From Arthrobacter_E sp041360795 (GTDB lineage: Bacteria; Actinomycetota; Actinomycetes; Actinomycetales; Micrococcaceae): 64,000 bases of DNA. Both the position numbers and the translations under genes were made by a program. The stretch covers positions 1,488,001-1,552,000 of the forward strand of contig NZ_JBFUPW010000001.1 of NCBI RefSeq assembly GCF_041360795.1. The letters are read 5' to 3'. Below the pieces are notes generated by a model that was not told the DNA's origin, did no database searches, and saw nothing but the letters and a program-made list of their open reading frames with translations. This document shows positions 7,672 to 20,633 of the stretch, piece after piece (the first letter of the stretch is position 1; every line of letters begins with the position of its first letter).

Positions 7672-8603
7672 TGAACCTCCAGACCCAGCCCCTGCCCGAC
7701 ACCACCGGCTTCATCTCCGCCGCCCTCGCGGACCGGGAACGCACCGCGGTCGTGGAGCTGCCCGGAGGGCCCGCCCGCTACTGGGAGCACTCCGCCGTGG
7801 ACCCGGTCCCCGGCACGAGCCGCACCATCCTGGTGATCCACGGGTTCCGAGGTGACCACCACGGCCTGCTGCGTCTGGTGGATCTGATGCCGGGCCACCG
7901 CTTCATCACCCCGGACCTGCCCGGTTTCGGCGCTTCAGAGGCGTTCCAGGACCGCGAGCACTCACTGGAGAGCTATGCGCGGTTCGTGGCGGAGTTCATG
8001 GAGGCTCTGAATCTGGGTCCCGACACCGTCCTGCTCGGCCACTCCTTCGGCTCCCTCGTGTGCAGCCGCTTCGTGACGCTGTATCCGGGCAGGGTCACCC
8101 CGTTGGTCCTGATCAATCCCATCGCCGCGCCGGCCCTGGAAGGGCCCAAGGCGCTGCTCACCAAGCTCGCAATCGCGTACTACCGCGCCGCCGCCGCCCT
8201 GCCCGAGAGGGCCGGGCGGGCCCTGCTGGCCAATCCGGCGATCGTCCGCGTCATGAGCGTCACGATGGCCCGCACCAGGCAGAAGGACCTCCGCCGGTTC
8301 ATCCACGCCCAGCACGACGCGTACTTCAGCGACTTCGCCAGCCGGGAAAGCCTGCTTGAGTCTTTCCGCGCCTCCGTGTCCGGCACGGTCACCGAGGTGG
8401 CGGACCGGATCACCCTGCCGACCCTGCTGATCGCAGGCTCCACCGACGAGGTCGCCCCGCTGCCCGCCCAGGAGAAACTGCACGACATCCTGCCGGACTC
8501 ACGGCTCGTGGTGATCGACGGCGTCGGGCATCTGATCCACTACGAGACGCCGCAGGCCGCCGCCCACTCGATCGAACTCTTCCTCCAGGAGCACCCCGCA
8601 TGA
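7671..8603 (+). CDS. Alpha/beta-fold hydrolase
   Basis: A 310-residue serine hydrolase. The nucleophile elbow GHSFG places Ser at about residue 125, and an oxyanion-hole motif IHGFRGDHHG is near residue 56. The acid is in AGSTDEVAP and the base in GVGHLIHYE near the C-terminus. A helical cap (about residues 155-220) separates strands 6 and 7. The substrate is unknown; the family includes esterases, C-C hydrolases and haloperoxidase-like proteins. It is translationally coupled to the aldo/keto reductase upstream (one shared base) and the glycosyltransferase downstream (ATGA overlap). Confidence 0.9.
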   Translation: MNLQTQPLPDTTGFISAALADRERTAVVELPGGPARYWEHSAVDPVPGTSRTILVIHGFRGDHHGLLRLVDLMPGHRFITPDLPGFGASEAFQDREHSLESYARFVAEFMEALNLGPDTVLLGHSFGSLVCSRFVTLYPGRVTPLVLINPIAAPALEGPKALLTKLAIAYYRAAAALPERAGRALLANPAIVRVMSVTMARTRQKDLRRFIHAQHDAYFSDFASRESLLESFRASVSGTVTEVADRITLPTLLIAGSTDEVAPLPAQEKLHDILPDSRLVVIDGVGHLIHYETPQAAAHSIELFLQEHPA

Positions 8604-9685
8604 AACTGGTGATCGACGCCCGGTTCACCCGCACCGACCACCACGACGGCATCAGCCGCTACGGCGCCAGCCTCATCGAGGCCTGTTCCAAGGTGGCGGA
8701 CGTGACCATGCTGATCAGTGACGAACGGCAGCTCAAGCTCCTCCCGGACGTCCCGTACGTGAAGATCGGCAGCCCGCTCTCGCCCCTCGAGCTCTTCGTG
8801 GCGCGTGAGGTGAACAAACTCGGCGCGGATGTGGTCGTGTGCCCCATGCAGACCATGGGCTCCTGGGGCCGCAAGTACGGGCTCATCCTCACGCTCCACG
8901 ACCTGATCTACTACGAGCACCCCGCTCCCCCGGGATTCCTTCCGGCACCCGTCCGATTCCTGTGGCGTCTGTACCACAAGGCGTACTGGCCGCAGCGGGT
9001 CCTGCTCAACCGGGCCGACGTCGTCGCGACCATCAGCCGGACCACCGAGTCCCTCATGGAGAAGTTCCGGCTGACCAAGCGCCCGATCCGGATCGTGGGC
9101 AATGCCCCGCAGCCTGGTGCGGTCACACGGCCGGATGGCGTCGCGCCCGTGAAGGAGCTCGTCTACATGGGCTCCTTCATGGAGTACAAGAACGTCGAGA
9201 CGCTCATCCGCGGCATGGCCTCCCTGCCGGACTACACGCTCCGGCTCATGAGCCGTGTGCAGCCGGAGCGACGCGCTCAACTCGAAGCCCTCATCCCGGA
9301 AGGTGCGCAGGTGGTGTTCCACAACGGCGTCACCGACGAGGAGTACGAGGACCTGTTGCGCCGCTGCACCGCGCTGGTGACGCTGTCCAAGGCCGAGGGC
9401 TACGGCCTCCCGCTGGTCGAAGCGATGTCGCTGGGAACGCCCGTCGTGGTCGCCGACACCCCGATCTTCCGTGAAGTCGGCGGGGACGCCGCGCACTATG
9501 TGCCGGCCGAAGACCCCGCCGCCTTCGCCGCCGCAGTGCGCTCATTGGAGGACGACGGCGCCTGGCAGGCCGCCAGCCGCGCCTCGCTGGAGCAGGCGGC
9601 CCGTTTCTCGTGGGACCGCTCGGCGCAGGAGCTCCTGTCCGCGGCGGAGGAGGTGCTGCGCCTCCGGGGTTCGCGGAGCCGCTGA
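8600..9685 (+). CDS. Glycosyltransferase family 4
   Basis: A 361-residue GT-B glycosyltransferase. The C-terminal donor-binding half carries SKAEGYGLPLVEAMSLGTPVVV, which includes the E-x7-E motif of GT4 retaining enzymes. The N-terminal acceptor domain begins MKLVIDARFTR and contains LTLHDLIYYEHP. No membrane segment is visible, so it is probably cytoplasmic or membrane-peripheral. It overlaps the preceding hydrolase by four bases. It may glycosylate a lipid or cell-wall component, but neither donor nor acceptor can be read from sequence. Confidence 0.9.
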   Translation: MKLVIDARFTRTDHHDGISRYGASLIEACSKVADVTMLISDERQLKLLPDVPYVKIGSPLSPLELFVAREVNKLGADVVVCPMQTMGSWGRKYGLILTLHDLIYYEHPAPPGFLPAPVRFLWRLYHKAYWPQRVLLNRADVVATISRTTESLMEKFRLTKRPIRIVGNAPQPGAVTRPDGVAPVKELVYMGSFMEYKNVETLIRGMASLPDYTLRLMSRVQPERRAQLEALIPEGAQVVFHNGVTDEEYEDLLRRCTALVTLSKAEGYGLPLVEAMSLGTPVVVADTPIFREVGGDAAHYVPAEDPAAFAAAVRSLEDDGAWQAASRASLEQAARFSWDRSAQELLSAAEEVLRLRGSRSR

Positions 9686-9699
9686 AACCCGGAGGCTAC

Positions 9700-9728
9700 G
9701 CGTCCGCCCGTGAATCGGTGGCGGACGC
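9700..9728. terminator. Hairpin between convergent glycosyltransferase and GNAT genes
   Basis: GCGTCCGCC (9700-9708) and GGCGGACGC (9720-9728) form a perfect 9-bp stem with an 11-base loop. There is no U-tract on either strand. Its place between two converging genes suggests a terminator. Confidence 0.5.
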
Positions 9729-9780
9729 TGCCGGGGAGGTTGTCCCGGGGGCAGGCTCCTGTGGGTCGATCCGCTGCGGG

Positions 9781-10299
9781 TCAGGCTCCCGCGGCTCCGA
9801 GGGGCCGGACCAGAATCAGCGTCGGGCCCGGCCAGTCCAGATTCTCGTGTTCTTCCAAGGGGATGAAGCCGAGACGGCGATAGAAGGCCCTGGTCTGCGC
9901 GTACGGTTCGTGGGGAAACGACGGCCCGACCGTATGCACCGTGAGCATGAGACAGCCGTCCTCACTGAGCATCCGCGAGATGTGCTCCACGAGCTCCCGG
10001 CCAGCCCCCTGGCTCCGGACTTCAGGAGAGACCGCGATCAAGTGCAGCTCCGCGCTCTCGGGGAAATGCCGCCGGACCAGCGCGATGCCCACGACCTCGC
10101 GAACTGGCCCTGCCTGATCCTGGTCCGCCTGATCTTGTCCGACCCCACCACGCTCCACGCAGAAGCTCAGGTATTCGTCCTCCGCCGCCGCTCCGGCGTA
10201 TGCCGTGACGGCTTCCGGGTCGCCGAACCAGTCGGGCAGGCTCTCGAGGATGCGGCGGACCGCTGCGGGATCCCGTCGTCGGGTGATCGTCAAGGTCAC
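9781..10299 (-). CDS. GNAT-family N-acetyltransferase
   Basis: A 172-residue GCN5-related acetyltransferase that would move an acetyl group from acetyl-CoA to an amine. The acetyl-CoA pyrophosphate-binding motif is RSQGAGRELVEHI, preceded by the AELHLIAVSPEV strand and followed by FYRRLGFIPLEEHENL, all typical of the fold. The start is the GTG at 10299; CATACT lies 6 bases upstream with TG before it (extended -10), so it may be leaderless and separately transcribed from priA upstream. Substrate unknown. Confidence 0.88.
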   Translation of the reverse strand: MTLTITRRRDPAAVRRILESLPDWFGDPEAVTAYAGAAAEDEYLSFCVERGGVGQDQADQDQAGPVREVVGIALVRRHFPESAELHLIAVSPEVRSQGAGRELVEHISRMLSEDGCLMLTVHTVGPSFPHEPYAQTRAFYRRLGFIPLEEHENLDWPGPTLILVRPLGAAGA

Positions 10300-10305
10300 T
10301 GCGCC

Positions 10306-10311
10306 AGTATG
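10306..10311 (-). promoter_or_regulatory. Candidate extended -10 for the GNAT gene
   Basis: TGC followed by CATACT on the minus strand, 6 bases before the GTG at 10299. The layout suggests a leaderless transcript starting at the GTG. It lies in the 34-base gap after priA. Confidence 0.4.
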
Positions 10312-10333
10312 GCACGGACCTGAGTTTCACTGG

Positions 10334-12415
10334 CTACAGCAGATCCAGGCCGTCGAAGCGCACCTGCGCCGCCGCATGGGTGCGCTTCGCCGAGGCCGCG
10401 GCCTTCGCGGCCCGCAGGAGCCGCGCGGCTTCCGACGCCACCGCGAAGGGGATGAAGCAGAGCGTGCGGTAGTCGCCGTCGTCGAACGGGACAGGACCCA
10501 CCACCCGCACCTCGTGCTCGCCCTCCTGCAACGGCGCCAGCGCCTGCTGCAGGTTCTCCACCGCGTCCTTGGGCCCGGTGATCGCGGCGACACGAACTGC
10601 GGGCGGTAGGTGGAGCTCCCGGCGCTCCGCGAGCTCACGCGCGGCGAATGACGCCGGATCCCAGCGCACCAGAGCGCCCACGGCGAGTTCGTGCTCGGCC
10701 GTGACCATGACGACTCCCCCGTCCCGGGCCGGGCGGACCAGCGAAGCGGCGTTGAACCAGCGCCGCACGGTCTCCTCCGCGGCCCGCAGGTTCTCGCGGC
10801 GAAGCATCTGATCGCCGTCCAGCAGGAGCGCCGCGGCATACCCCTCAGGCGCGACGGGCTCGGCGCCCAGCGTCGCGACCACGAGGGTCCCTGCTCCGGA
10901 GACCTCGTCCTTCACGCGACCGGCCGACGACGACACCACCCGCGCTCCCGGGAAGGCACGGCCCAATTGCTCCGCCGTGCGCAGGACTCCGTTGCCCGCC
11001 ACCGTGTACCGCTGTGATCCGCAGACGCGGCACGTGACGGTCCGGTGCACAGTGCCGCACCACCGGCACTCAGGCGCGGCGCCAGTGGCCGGAACGTGCA
11101 GGGGGCCTTCACACTTCGAACAGCGCAAGGGGTTGCTGCACTCGGCGCAGAGCAGGGTGGGCGCGTACCCGCCCCGGGCCACTTGGATGAGAACCGGCCC
11201 GTGCGCCAGAGCGTCCTTGGCAGCCTGCCAGGCCGCATGCGGGAGCCGCGCCGCGGTCGCCAGCGGATCCCGCTCCTGGTGGAACGAGTCCGCCGTGTTG
11301 ACGACGCGAGGAGTGACGGCGCGCAACAAGGGGCGGTCAGCCTCCACCGACTGGGCCCAGCCGTTCTCCACGAGCCGTTCAGCCTCGGTGCTCCGGGAGT
11401 GTCCGGCCAGGATGCAGGCCGCGCCCTGCCCCTGGGAACTGCGGATCATCAGGAGCTCACGGGCGTGAGGGTACGGCGCGCGGGGTTCGGCGTGAACGTC
11501 GTCCCCGTCGTCCCAGAGCGCGACCAGGCCCAGGTCCCTGAGGGGTGCGTAAGATGCCGCACGGGTTCCGATGACCACGCGCGCGTAGCCACCCAGCACC
11601 CGGAGATACTCCCGGTAGCGTACCGACGGACCGTCCTCGGCCGACAGCCTGGCCACCAGTCCGCGCGGCACATGCTGAGCCAGTGCGGCCGCCAGACGGT
11701 CCAGGTCCCGGCGGTCCGGGACCACGAGCAGGGCATTGCGTCCGGAGTGCAGCGTGGCGACGGCGGCCTCCGCGAAGAGCTCGGGCCAGGCGTGCGGGCC
11801 GTACCCTTCGGGCACCGTCACGACGGCGTGCGGGTCACCACCGGTCCGCACGTGCTGGAGGAACGCCGCGCCCTTGCCGAGCCGTGTCCAGGCCTCCTCC
11901 GGGGCGGGACCGTCCGCCAGGGACGACTCGTCCTCGGGAACATCGCCCCGCGGCGTCCAGTCCTTCTCGCAGCTGGCCACCCGGCCGGGGATGGCGAGGC
12001 GGAGGACGTCGCTCACGGTGCCCGCATACCGGGCGGCGACCAGACGGCAGAGCTCCAGAACCTCGGGGGTGAGCACCGGGACCGGGGAGACCACCTTGTC
12101 CAGCACGCTCAGACGCGTGCCGGAATCGCTGTCTTCGCGGCGCTCCACGATGTACCCGTGGAGTTCCCGGCCCGCGAACCGGACCCTGACGCGGGCGCCG
12201 GCGACGGCGTCGCCGTCCAGGGCGTCCGGGACCAGGTAGTCGAACGGCCGGTCCAGATGGGGCAACGGCGATTCGACGACCACCCGTGCGACAGGACTCG
12301 TGGCGGCCAGCTTCTCCGGCGGCTCGGGCATGAGCCAGCCCTTGCCGCCTCCTGCGTCCGGCCCGGAGGCCGACGGTCCCACGGAGTCAGAGACCGGAAA
12401 GAGTCCGTCCTGCAC
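10334..12415 (-). CDS. priA: PriA-like primosomal protein N', helicase motifs absent
   Basis: Replication-restart protein of 693 residues. The 3'-DNA-binding N-terminal domain (RVVVESPLPHLDRPFDYLVP) and the zinc-binding cysteine cluster (CAECSNPLRCSKC, CRWCG, CRVCG) are intact. The helicase core is not: the Walker A GSGKT expected after the winged helix is replaced by PEGYGPHAWP, and the DEEH box reads DDGDD. Actinobacterial PriA proteins are known to lack detectable helicase motifs, so it probably recognises forks without unwinding DNA. The GTG at 12415 lies 15 bases after metK, so the two are probably co-transcribed. Confidence 0.9.
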   Translation of the reverse strand: MQDGLFPVSDSVGPSASGPDAGGGKGWLMPEPPEKLAATSPVARVVVESPLPHLDRPFDYLVPDALDGDAVAGARVRVRFAGRELHGYIVERREDSDSGTRLSVLDKVVSPVPVLTPEVLELCRLVAARYAGTVSDVLRLAIPGRVASCEKDWTPRGDVPEDESSLADGPAPEEAWTRLGKGAAFLQHVRTGGDPHAVVTVPEGYGPHAWPELFAEAAVATLHSGRNALLVVPDRRDLDRLAAALAQHVPRGLVARLSAEDGPSVRYREYLRVLGGYARVVIGTRAASYAPLRDLGLVALWDDGDDVHAEPRAPYPHARELLMIRSSQGQGAACILAGHSRSTEAERLVENGWAQSVEADRPLLRAVTPRVVNTADSFHQERDPLATAARLPHAAWQAAKDALAHGPVLIQVARGGYAPTLLCAECSNPLRCSKCEGPLHVPATGAAPECRWCGTVHRTVTCRVCGSQRYTVAGNGVLRTAEQLGRAFPGARVVSSSAGRVKDEVSGAGTLVVATLGAEPVAPEGYAAALLLDGDQMLRRENLRAAEETVRRWFNAASLVRPARDGGVVMVTAEHELAVGALVRWDPASFAARELAERRELHLPPAVRVAAITGPKDAVENLQQALAPLQEGEHEVRVVGPVPFDDGDYRTLCFIPFAVASEAARLLRAAKAAASAKRTHAAAQVRFDGLDLL

Positions 12416-12430
12416 GTGTCACCACCGGTG

Positions 12431-13651
<1,221 letters not shown>

Positions 13652-13657
13652 CAGTAC

Positions 13658-13663
13658 ACTCTA
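13658..13663 (-). promoter_or_regulatory. -10 element of metK, leaderless arrangement
   Basis: TAGAGT on the minus strand with 6 bases to the metK GTG. It lies in the 92-base gap after coaBC, which gives metK its own promoter within the long run of minus-strand genes. The -35 region is not recognisable. Confidence 0.5.
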
Positions 13664-13743
13664 CCGGCCACTTCCACCAGCTTTGGCGCGCACATGACGT
13701 TATGTGGACGATGGCACCGGACACGCCTGTGAACCCACCCCGT

Positions 13744-14979
13744 TCAGCCGCGCAACTCCGCGGCGACACGGTGCACGATCGCCTCGGCCACGAGGTTCTT
13801 CGAACCCTCCACGTGCTGCATCTCACGGTCGGTCCGGGACAGGATCTCCACGGAGTTCACGTCCTGACCGAAGACCTTGGACTCCCCCACGTGATTGACC
13901 ACCAGGAGGTCGCAGCCCTTCCGCTCCAGCTTCTGCCGGGCGTACTCGAGAACACTGCCGGAGTCGTCTCCCGTCTCCGCGGCGAAACCCAGGATGAGCT
14001 GATCCCGGCCCTCGTCGGCCCGCAGCCGCACCAGCTCGGCCAGGATGTCCGGATTGCGGACCAGTTCGATCACCGGATCGGTGCCCTCGGCCCGCTTCTT
14101 GATCTTGGTGCCGGACCGTTCGGCGGGCCGGAAGTCAGCCACGGCAGCTGCCATGAGCACCACGTCGGCGGACGCCGCTTCACGGGTCATGACCTCCCGC
14201 AGTTCTTCGGCGGTGCCTACGCGCACGACGTCGACCCCCGCCGGGAGCGCGACCTCCACGTGAGCGGCCACGAGCGTCACCGTGGCCCCGGCGTCGCGGG
14301 CGGCGGCGGCCAGAGCGATGCCCTGCTTGCCGGACGACCGGTTGCCGAGGAACCGGACCGGATCCAGAGGCTCCTGCGTCCCGCCGGCGGAGACGAGCAC
14401 GCGCTTCCCGGTGAGCAGGGCGCCGGCGGAATCGCCGTCGCGCGCCGTGTCCGGAGCGGACACCAGCGCCATCGCGGCTGCGAAGATCGCCTGCGGTTCC
14501 GGAAGGCGTCCCGGGCCGCTGTCCTTGCCGGTCAGCCGCCCGACGTCGGGGTCCAGCACGTGGGCGCCGTGAGCACGGAGGGTGGACACATTGGCCTGCG
14601 TCGCGGGGTGCCGCCACATCTCGGTGTGCATGGCGGGGGCGAACAGCACGGGACAGGTGGCGACGAGGAGCGTGTTGCCGAGGAGATCGTCGGCCAGGCC
14701 ATGCGCCGAGCGGGCCAGGATGTTCGCCGTGGCCGGCGCTACCACCACCAGATCGGCCTCCTGGCCGAGCCGGACGTGATTCACCTGCTCCACGTGCTCG
14801 AACACGGAGGTGCTCACGGGATGGCCGGACAGCGCCTCCCAGGTGGCCTGCCCCACGAAGTTCAGTGCCGCCTCCGTGGGCACAACGTTGACCTGATGAC
14901 CCTGTTCGGTGAAAAGACGAAGGAGGGACGCGACCTTGAAGGCCGCGATCCCTCCTCCGACACCCAGGACGATCCGCAT
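13744..14979 (-). CDS. coaBC: Bifunctional phosphopantothenoylcysteine decarboxylase / phosphopantothenate-cysteine ligase
   Basis: Catalyses two steps of coenzyme A synthesis: ligation of cysteine to 4'-phosphopantothenate (CoaB) and FMN-dependent decarboxylation (CoaC). The N-terminal CoaC domain (about residues 1-190) has GVGGGIAAFK and APATANILA (PASANT-like). The motif usually written PxMNxxMW reads PAMHTEMW, with His in place of Asn. The C-terminal CoaB domain has VLVSAGGTQEPLDPVRFLGNRSSGKQG. Length is normal at 411 residues. The ATG at 14979 follows AAGGAGA. It lies 48 bases downstream of rpoZ. Confidence 0.95.
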   Translation of the reverse strand: MRIVLGVGGGIAAFKVASLLRLFTEQGHQVNVVPTEAALNFVGQATWEALSGHPVSTSVFEHVEQVNHVRLGQEADLVVVAPATANILARSAHGLADDLLGNTLLVATCPVLFAPAMHTEMWRHPATQANVSTLRAHGAHVLDPDVGRLTGKDSGPGRLPEPQAIFAAAMALVSAPDTARDGDSAGALLTGKRVLVSAGGTQEPLDPVRFLGNRSSGKQGIALAAAARDAGATVTLVAAHVEVALPAGVDVVRVGTAEELREVMTREAASADVVLMAAAVADFRPAERSGTKIKKRAEGTDPVIELVRNPDILAELVRLRADEGRDQLILGFAAETGDDSGSVLEYARQKLERKGCDLLVVNHVGESKVFGQDVNSVEILSRTDREMQHVEGSKNLVAEAIVHRVAAELRG

Positions 14980-15027
14980 GCGCGTCTCCTTGGTTTCAGT
15001 CTCTGACGCCGGTGACCCGGCGACGGA

Positions 15028-15297
15028 TCACTCGGCTTCTTCGGTGCTCTCGACCGGCTTGCACTCCAGAAGGCCCTCGTTGATCTCGCGCAGGGCGATG
15101 GAGAGCGGCTTCTCGTTCATCTTGGTCTCGACGAGCGGACCGACGTACTCGAAGAGGCCCTCGTTCAGCTGGGCGTAGTACGCGTTGATCTGGCGGGCAC
15201 GCTTGGCACCGAAGATGACCAGACCGTACTTCGAGTCAGCGGCTTCGAGCAGCTGGTCGATCGGCGGGTTGATGATGCCCTCAAGGTTGGTGGACAC
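15028..15297 (-). CDS. rpoZ: RNA polymerase omega subunit
   Basis: Small subunit that helps fold and hold beta-prime in RNA polymerase. The 89-residue protein has the family core NPPIDQLLEAADSKYGLVIFG-type sequence, then KRARQINAYY and the actinobacterial LSIALREINEGLL. The GTG at 15297 (start of VSTNLEGII) is chosen because GGAG lies at the right distance upstream and the resulting length fits the family. A CTG 30 bases further upstream also has a GAGGAG in front and cannot be excluded. It lies between gmk and coaBC, a common neighbourhood for rpoZ. Confidence 0.93.
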   Translation of the reverse strand: MSTNLEGIINPPIDQLLEAADSKYGLVIFGAKRARQINAYYAQLNEGLFEYVGPLVETKMNEKPLSIALREINEGLLECKPVESTEEAE

Positions 15298-15396
15298 GGT
15301 GTTCTCCAGGATCTTCTCGGTGTTCAGTCCCCGGCTCCTCAGAGAGGGTCCGGGATGGCGCCCGCCGGTGAGCAGACGCCGCGTCATGGCGGCTTT

Positions 15397-15969
15397 TCAG
15401 CGAGGGTTCGGGGTCAAACCCATCAGCTGGACAAGTTCGTCGGCTGCGCGCTGGACGTCGTCATTGACCACGGTGTGGTCGAACTCCGGCTCGGCAGCAA
15501 GTTCCAGTTTAGCGGTTTCCAGGCGGCGCTGCTGTTCCTCCGGGCTTTCCGTGCCACGGCCCACCAGCCGGCGGACCATTTCATCCCAGCTCGGCGGCGC
15601 CAGGAACACGAAGCGGGCGTCGGGGACGCTGGCTTTGACCTGACGCGCACCCTGGAGGTCGATCTCCAGCAGGACGTGCTTCCCGTCGGCCAGAGCGGCC
15701 TCCACGGTGCTCCTCAGCGTGCCGTACCGGTTGACGCCGTGCACCACGGCCCACTCCAGGAATTCGCCCTCCTCGGCCAGCCGGTCGAACTCCTCGGCCG
15801 ACTTGAAGAAGTAGTGGACGCCTTCCTGCTCTCCGGGCCGCGGGGGCCGTGTGGTCGCGGAGACCGACAGCCAGACCTGCGGGTAGTTGTCACGGATGTA
15901 CGTGGAGACCGTGCCCTTGCCGACCGCGGTGGGTCCGGCGAGCACGGTGAGACCGGAAAGTGAGCTCAC
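15397..15969 (-). CDS. gmk: Guanylate kinase
   Basis: Phosphorylates GMP to GDP with ATP, an essential step of guanine nucleotide recycling. The 190-residue protein has a P-loop GPTAVGKGTV near the N-terminus, the GMP-binding SATTRPPRPGE and GVHYFF segments, and the lid region RLVGRGTE. The GTG at 15969 follows AGAGGACACC. It is transcribed between mihF and rpoZ; the gmk-rpoZ-coaBC order is widespread in bacteria and links nucleotide supply with transcription and CoA synthesis. Confidence 0.96.
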   Translation of the reverse strand: MSSLSGLTVLAGPTAVGKGTVSTYIRDNYPQVWLSVSATTRPPRPGEQEGVHYFFKSAEEFDRLAEEGEFLEWAVVHGVNRYGTLRSTVEAALADGKHVLLEIDLQGARQVKASVPDARFVFLAPPSWDEMVRRLVGRGTESPEEQQRRLETAKLELAAEPEFDHTVVNDDVQRAADELVQLMGLTPNPR

Positions 15970-16008
15970 GGTGTCCTCTGGTCATAGGCCGCCCGTGGGC
16001 CGCCTGAA

Positions 16009-16326
16009 CTATTTGTCTTCCAGAAAATCTATCAGGGCCTTGCGCTGGTGGACGCCGAGGCCCCGGACCCTGCGTGACGGGGCGATGCGCAATTGCGTCA
16101 TGATCGCCTGCGACCTGACGCGGCCGATGCCCGGGAAGGATTCGAGCAGTTCGGAGACCTTGAGCCGTGCGATGGCGGGATCATCCTCCGCCTGGGCGAG
16201 CACCTGCGGCACGGTCAGTTCCCCGGATTTCAGCGCCTCTTTGAGGCGTGCACGCACCTGACGGGCCGCGGCTGCTTTCGCAAGGGCGGCACTTCGTTCC
16301 GTGCTGGTCAGAACTCGCAGGCTCAT
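16009..16326 (-). CDS. mihF: Actinobacterial integration host factor (mIHF)
   Basis: Nucleoid-associated DNA-bending protein of the actinobacterial mIHF/sIHF family, unrelated to E. coli IHF. The 105-residue form begins MSLRVLTSTERSAALAKAAA. A long N-terminal helix is followed by a helix-two-turn-helix DNA-binding core (VSELLESFPGIGRVRSQAIM) and the basic SRRVRGLG segment. The ATG at 16326 follows GGAGGTGGGAG; a longer start at 16425 would run through the upstream promoter region. It lies just upstream of gmk, as in other actinobacteria. A likely -10 is TAGGTT about 65 bases upstream. Confidence 0.93.
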   Translation of the reverse strand: MSLRVLTSTERSAALAKAAAARQVRARLKEALKSGELTVPQVLAQAEDDPAIARLKVSELLESFPGIGRVRSQAIMTQLRIAPSRRVRGLGVHQRKALIDFLEDK

Positions 16327-16411
16327 GGCATCTCCCACCTCCGGGCGCCCATGGCTATGGGCGCGACTGACGGTTGATGCGAACCTACCTGAAAGTGACG
16401 TCCGGCACCAT

Positions 16412-16447
16412 AGCTGGGAGGTCACCGATTTCGGCGGCCTCCCAGCT
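16412..16447 (-). terminator. Hairpin between pyrF and mihF
   Basis: AGCTGGGAGG and CCTCCCAGCT form a perfect 10-bp stem with an inner CCG/CGG pairing. It lies about 40 bases after the pyrF stop. There is no U-tract, so termination may be partial, allowing some read-through from the pyr operon into mihF-gmk. Confidence 0.55.
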
Positions 16448-16487
16448 GAGCGGCAGGTCCGGGCGTTCAGACCGCGCGTGGCGACCC

Positions 16488-17328
16488 TCAGCGCAGGCCG
16501 TCGAGGGTCCTCTCGATGGCCGTCACGAGCCCCTGGACGGACGGGCCGTCCTTGAGGATGTCGCGGCTGGAGGTGCCGAGGACGAAGGGGTAGGCCGCGC
16601 CGAAGGTGCGGCGCATGTCCTCGGCCGTGGCGCCCTGGGCCCCGAGGCCGGGAGCCAGGATGGGACCGTTGAGCGAGGCGAGGTCGAGACCCAGGTCGCT
16701 GATCGCCGCCCCCACGGTCGCCCCGACGACGAGACCCACGGAACCGAGGCCGGATACTCCGGCATTCTCAGCCGCGGCCGCCTCGATGATCCGGCGGGCC
16801 ACGGAGGCCTCTCCCCCGACGTGCTGGACGCTCGCGCCCTCCGGGTTGGAGGTGAGCGCCAGCACGAACACGCCGCGGCCGTGGGCCGCCGCGAGGTCCA
16901 GTGCCGGGCGGAGTGACTCGAAGCCCAGGTACGGGCTGAGCGTCACGGCGTCCGCCGCGAGGGGCGACGACGGCGACAGCCACGCGTCCGCATAGGCGGC
17001 CATCGTGGAGCCGATGTCACCGCGCTTGGCGTCGGCGATCGTGAGCACCCCGGCCGAGGCGGCGTCCGCGAGCAGACCCTCCAGAACGGCCAGACCGGCA
17101 GATCCGTGCCGCTCGTACAGGGCGACCTGGGGTTTGATGGCGGCCACACGGCCGGACGCGGCCTCCAGGACGCGCGCGGAGAACTCCTTGAGCCCCACGG
17201 CCGAGTCGTCCAGCCCCCAGGCCTCCAGGAGACCGGGGTGCGGGTCGATGCCCACGCAGAGCGGGCCGAGGGAGGCCATGGCCTCCGCCAGGCGGGCGCC
17301 GAAGTCGGCGCCCGCCGTCGTCGTCTGG

Positions 17329-17336
<8 letters not shown>
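16488..17336 (-). CDS. pyrF: Orotidine 5'-phosphate decarboxylase (type 2)
   Basis: Last step of UMP synthesis: decarboxylates OMP to UMP. The 282-residue length is that of the type 2 subfamily found in mycobacteria and other actinobacteria. The active-site ADAKRGDIGSTMAAYADAWL holds the catalytic Asp-Lys-Asp set; LCVGIDPHPGLL lies near the N-terminus, and LAPGLGAQGAT with the Arg-containing GTSSRDIL near the end bind the phosphate. The ATG at 17336 overlaps the carB stop by eight bases, so translation is coupled. It is the last pyr gene of the operon. Confidence 0.95.
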
Positions 17337-20631
<3,295 letters not shown>

Positions 20632-20633
20632 GC

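Noticed and set aside
13652..13743. SAM riboswitch upstream of metK
   Set aside because: The gap is short, no SAM aptamer pattern is visible, and the -10 position points to a leaderless mRNA.
16327..16425. N-terminal extension of mihF to 16425
   Set aside because: The extension has no ribosome-binding site, does not resemble the family, and covers the probable promoter and hairpin; ATG 16326 has a strong Shine-Dalgarno.
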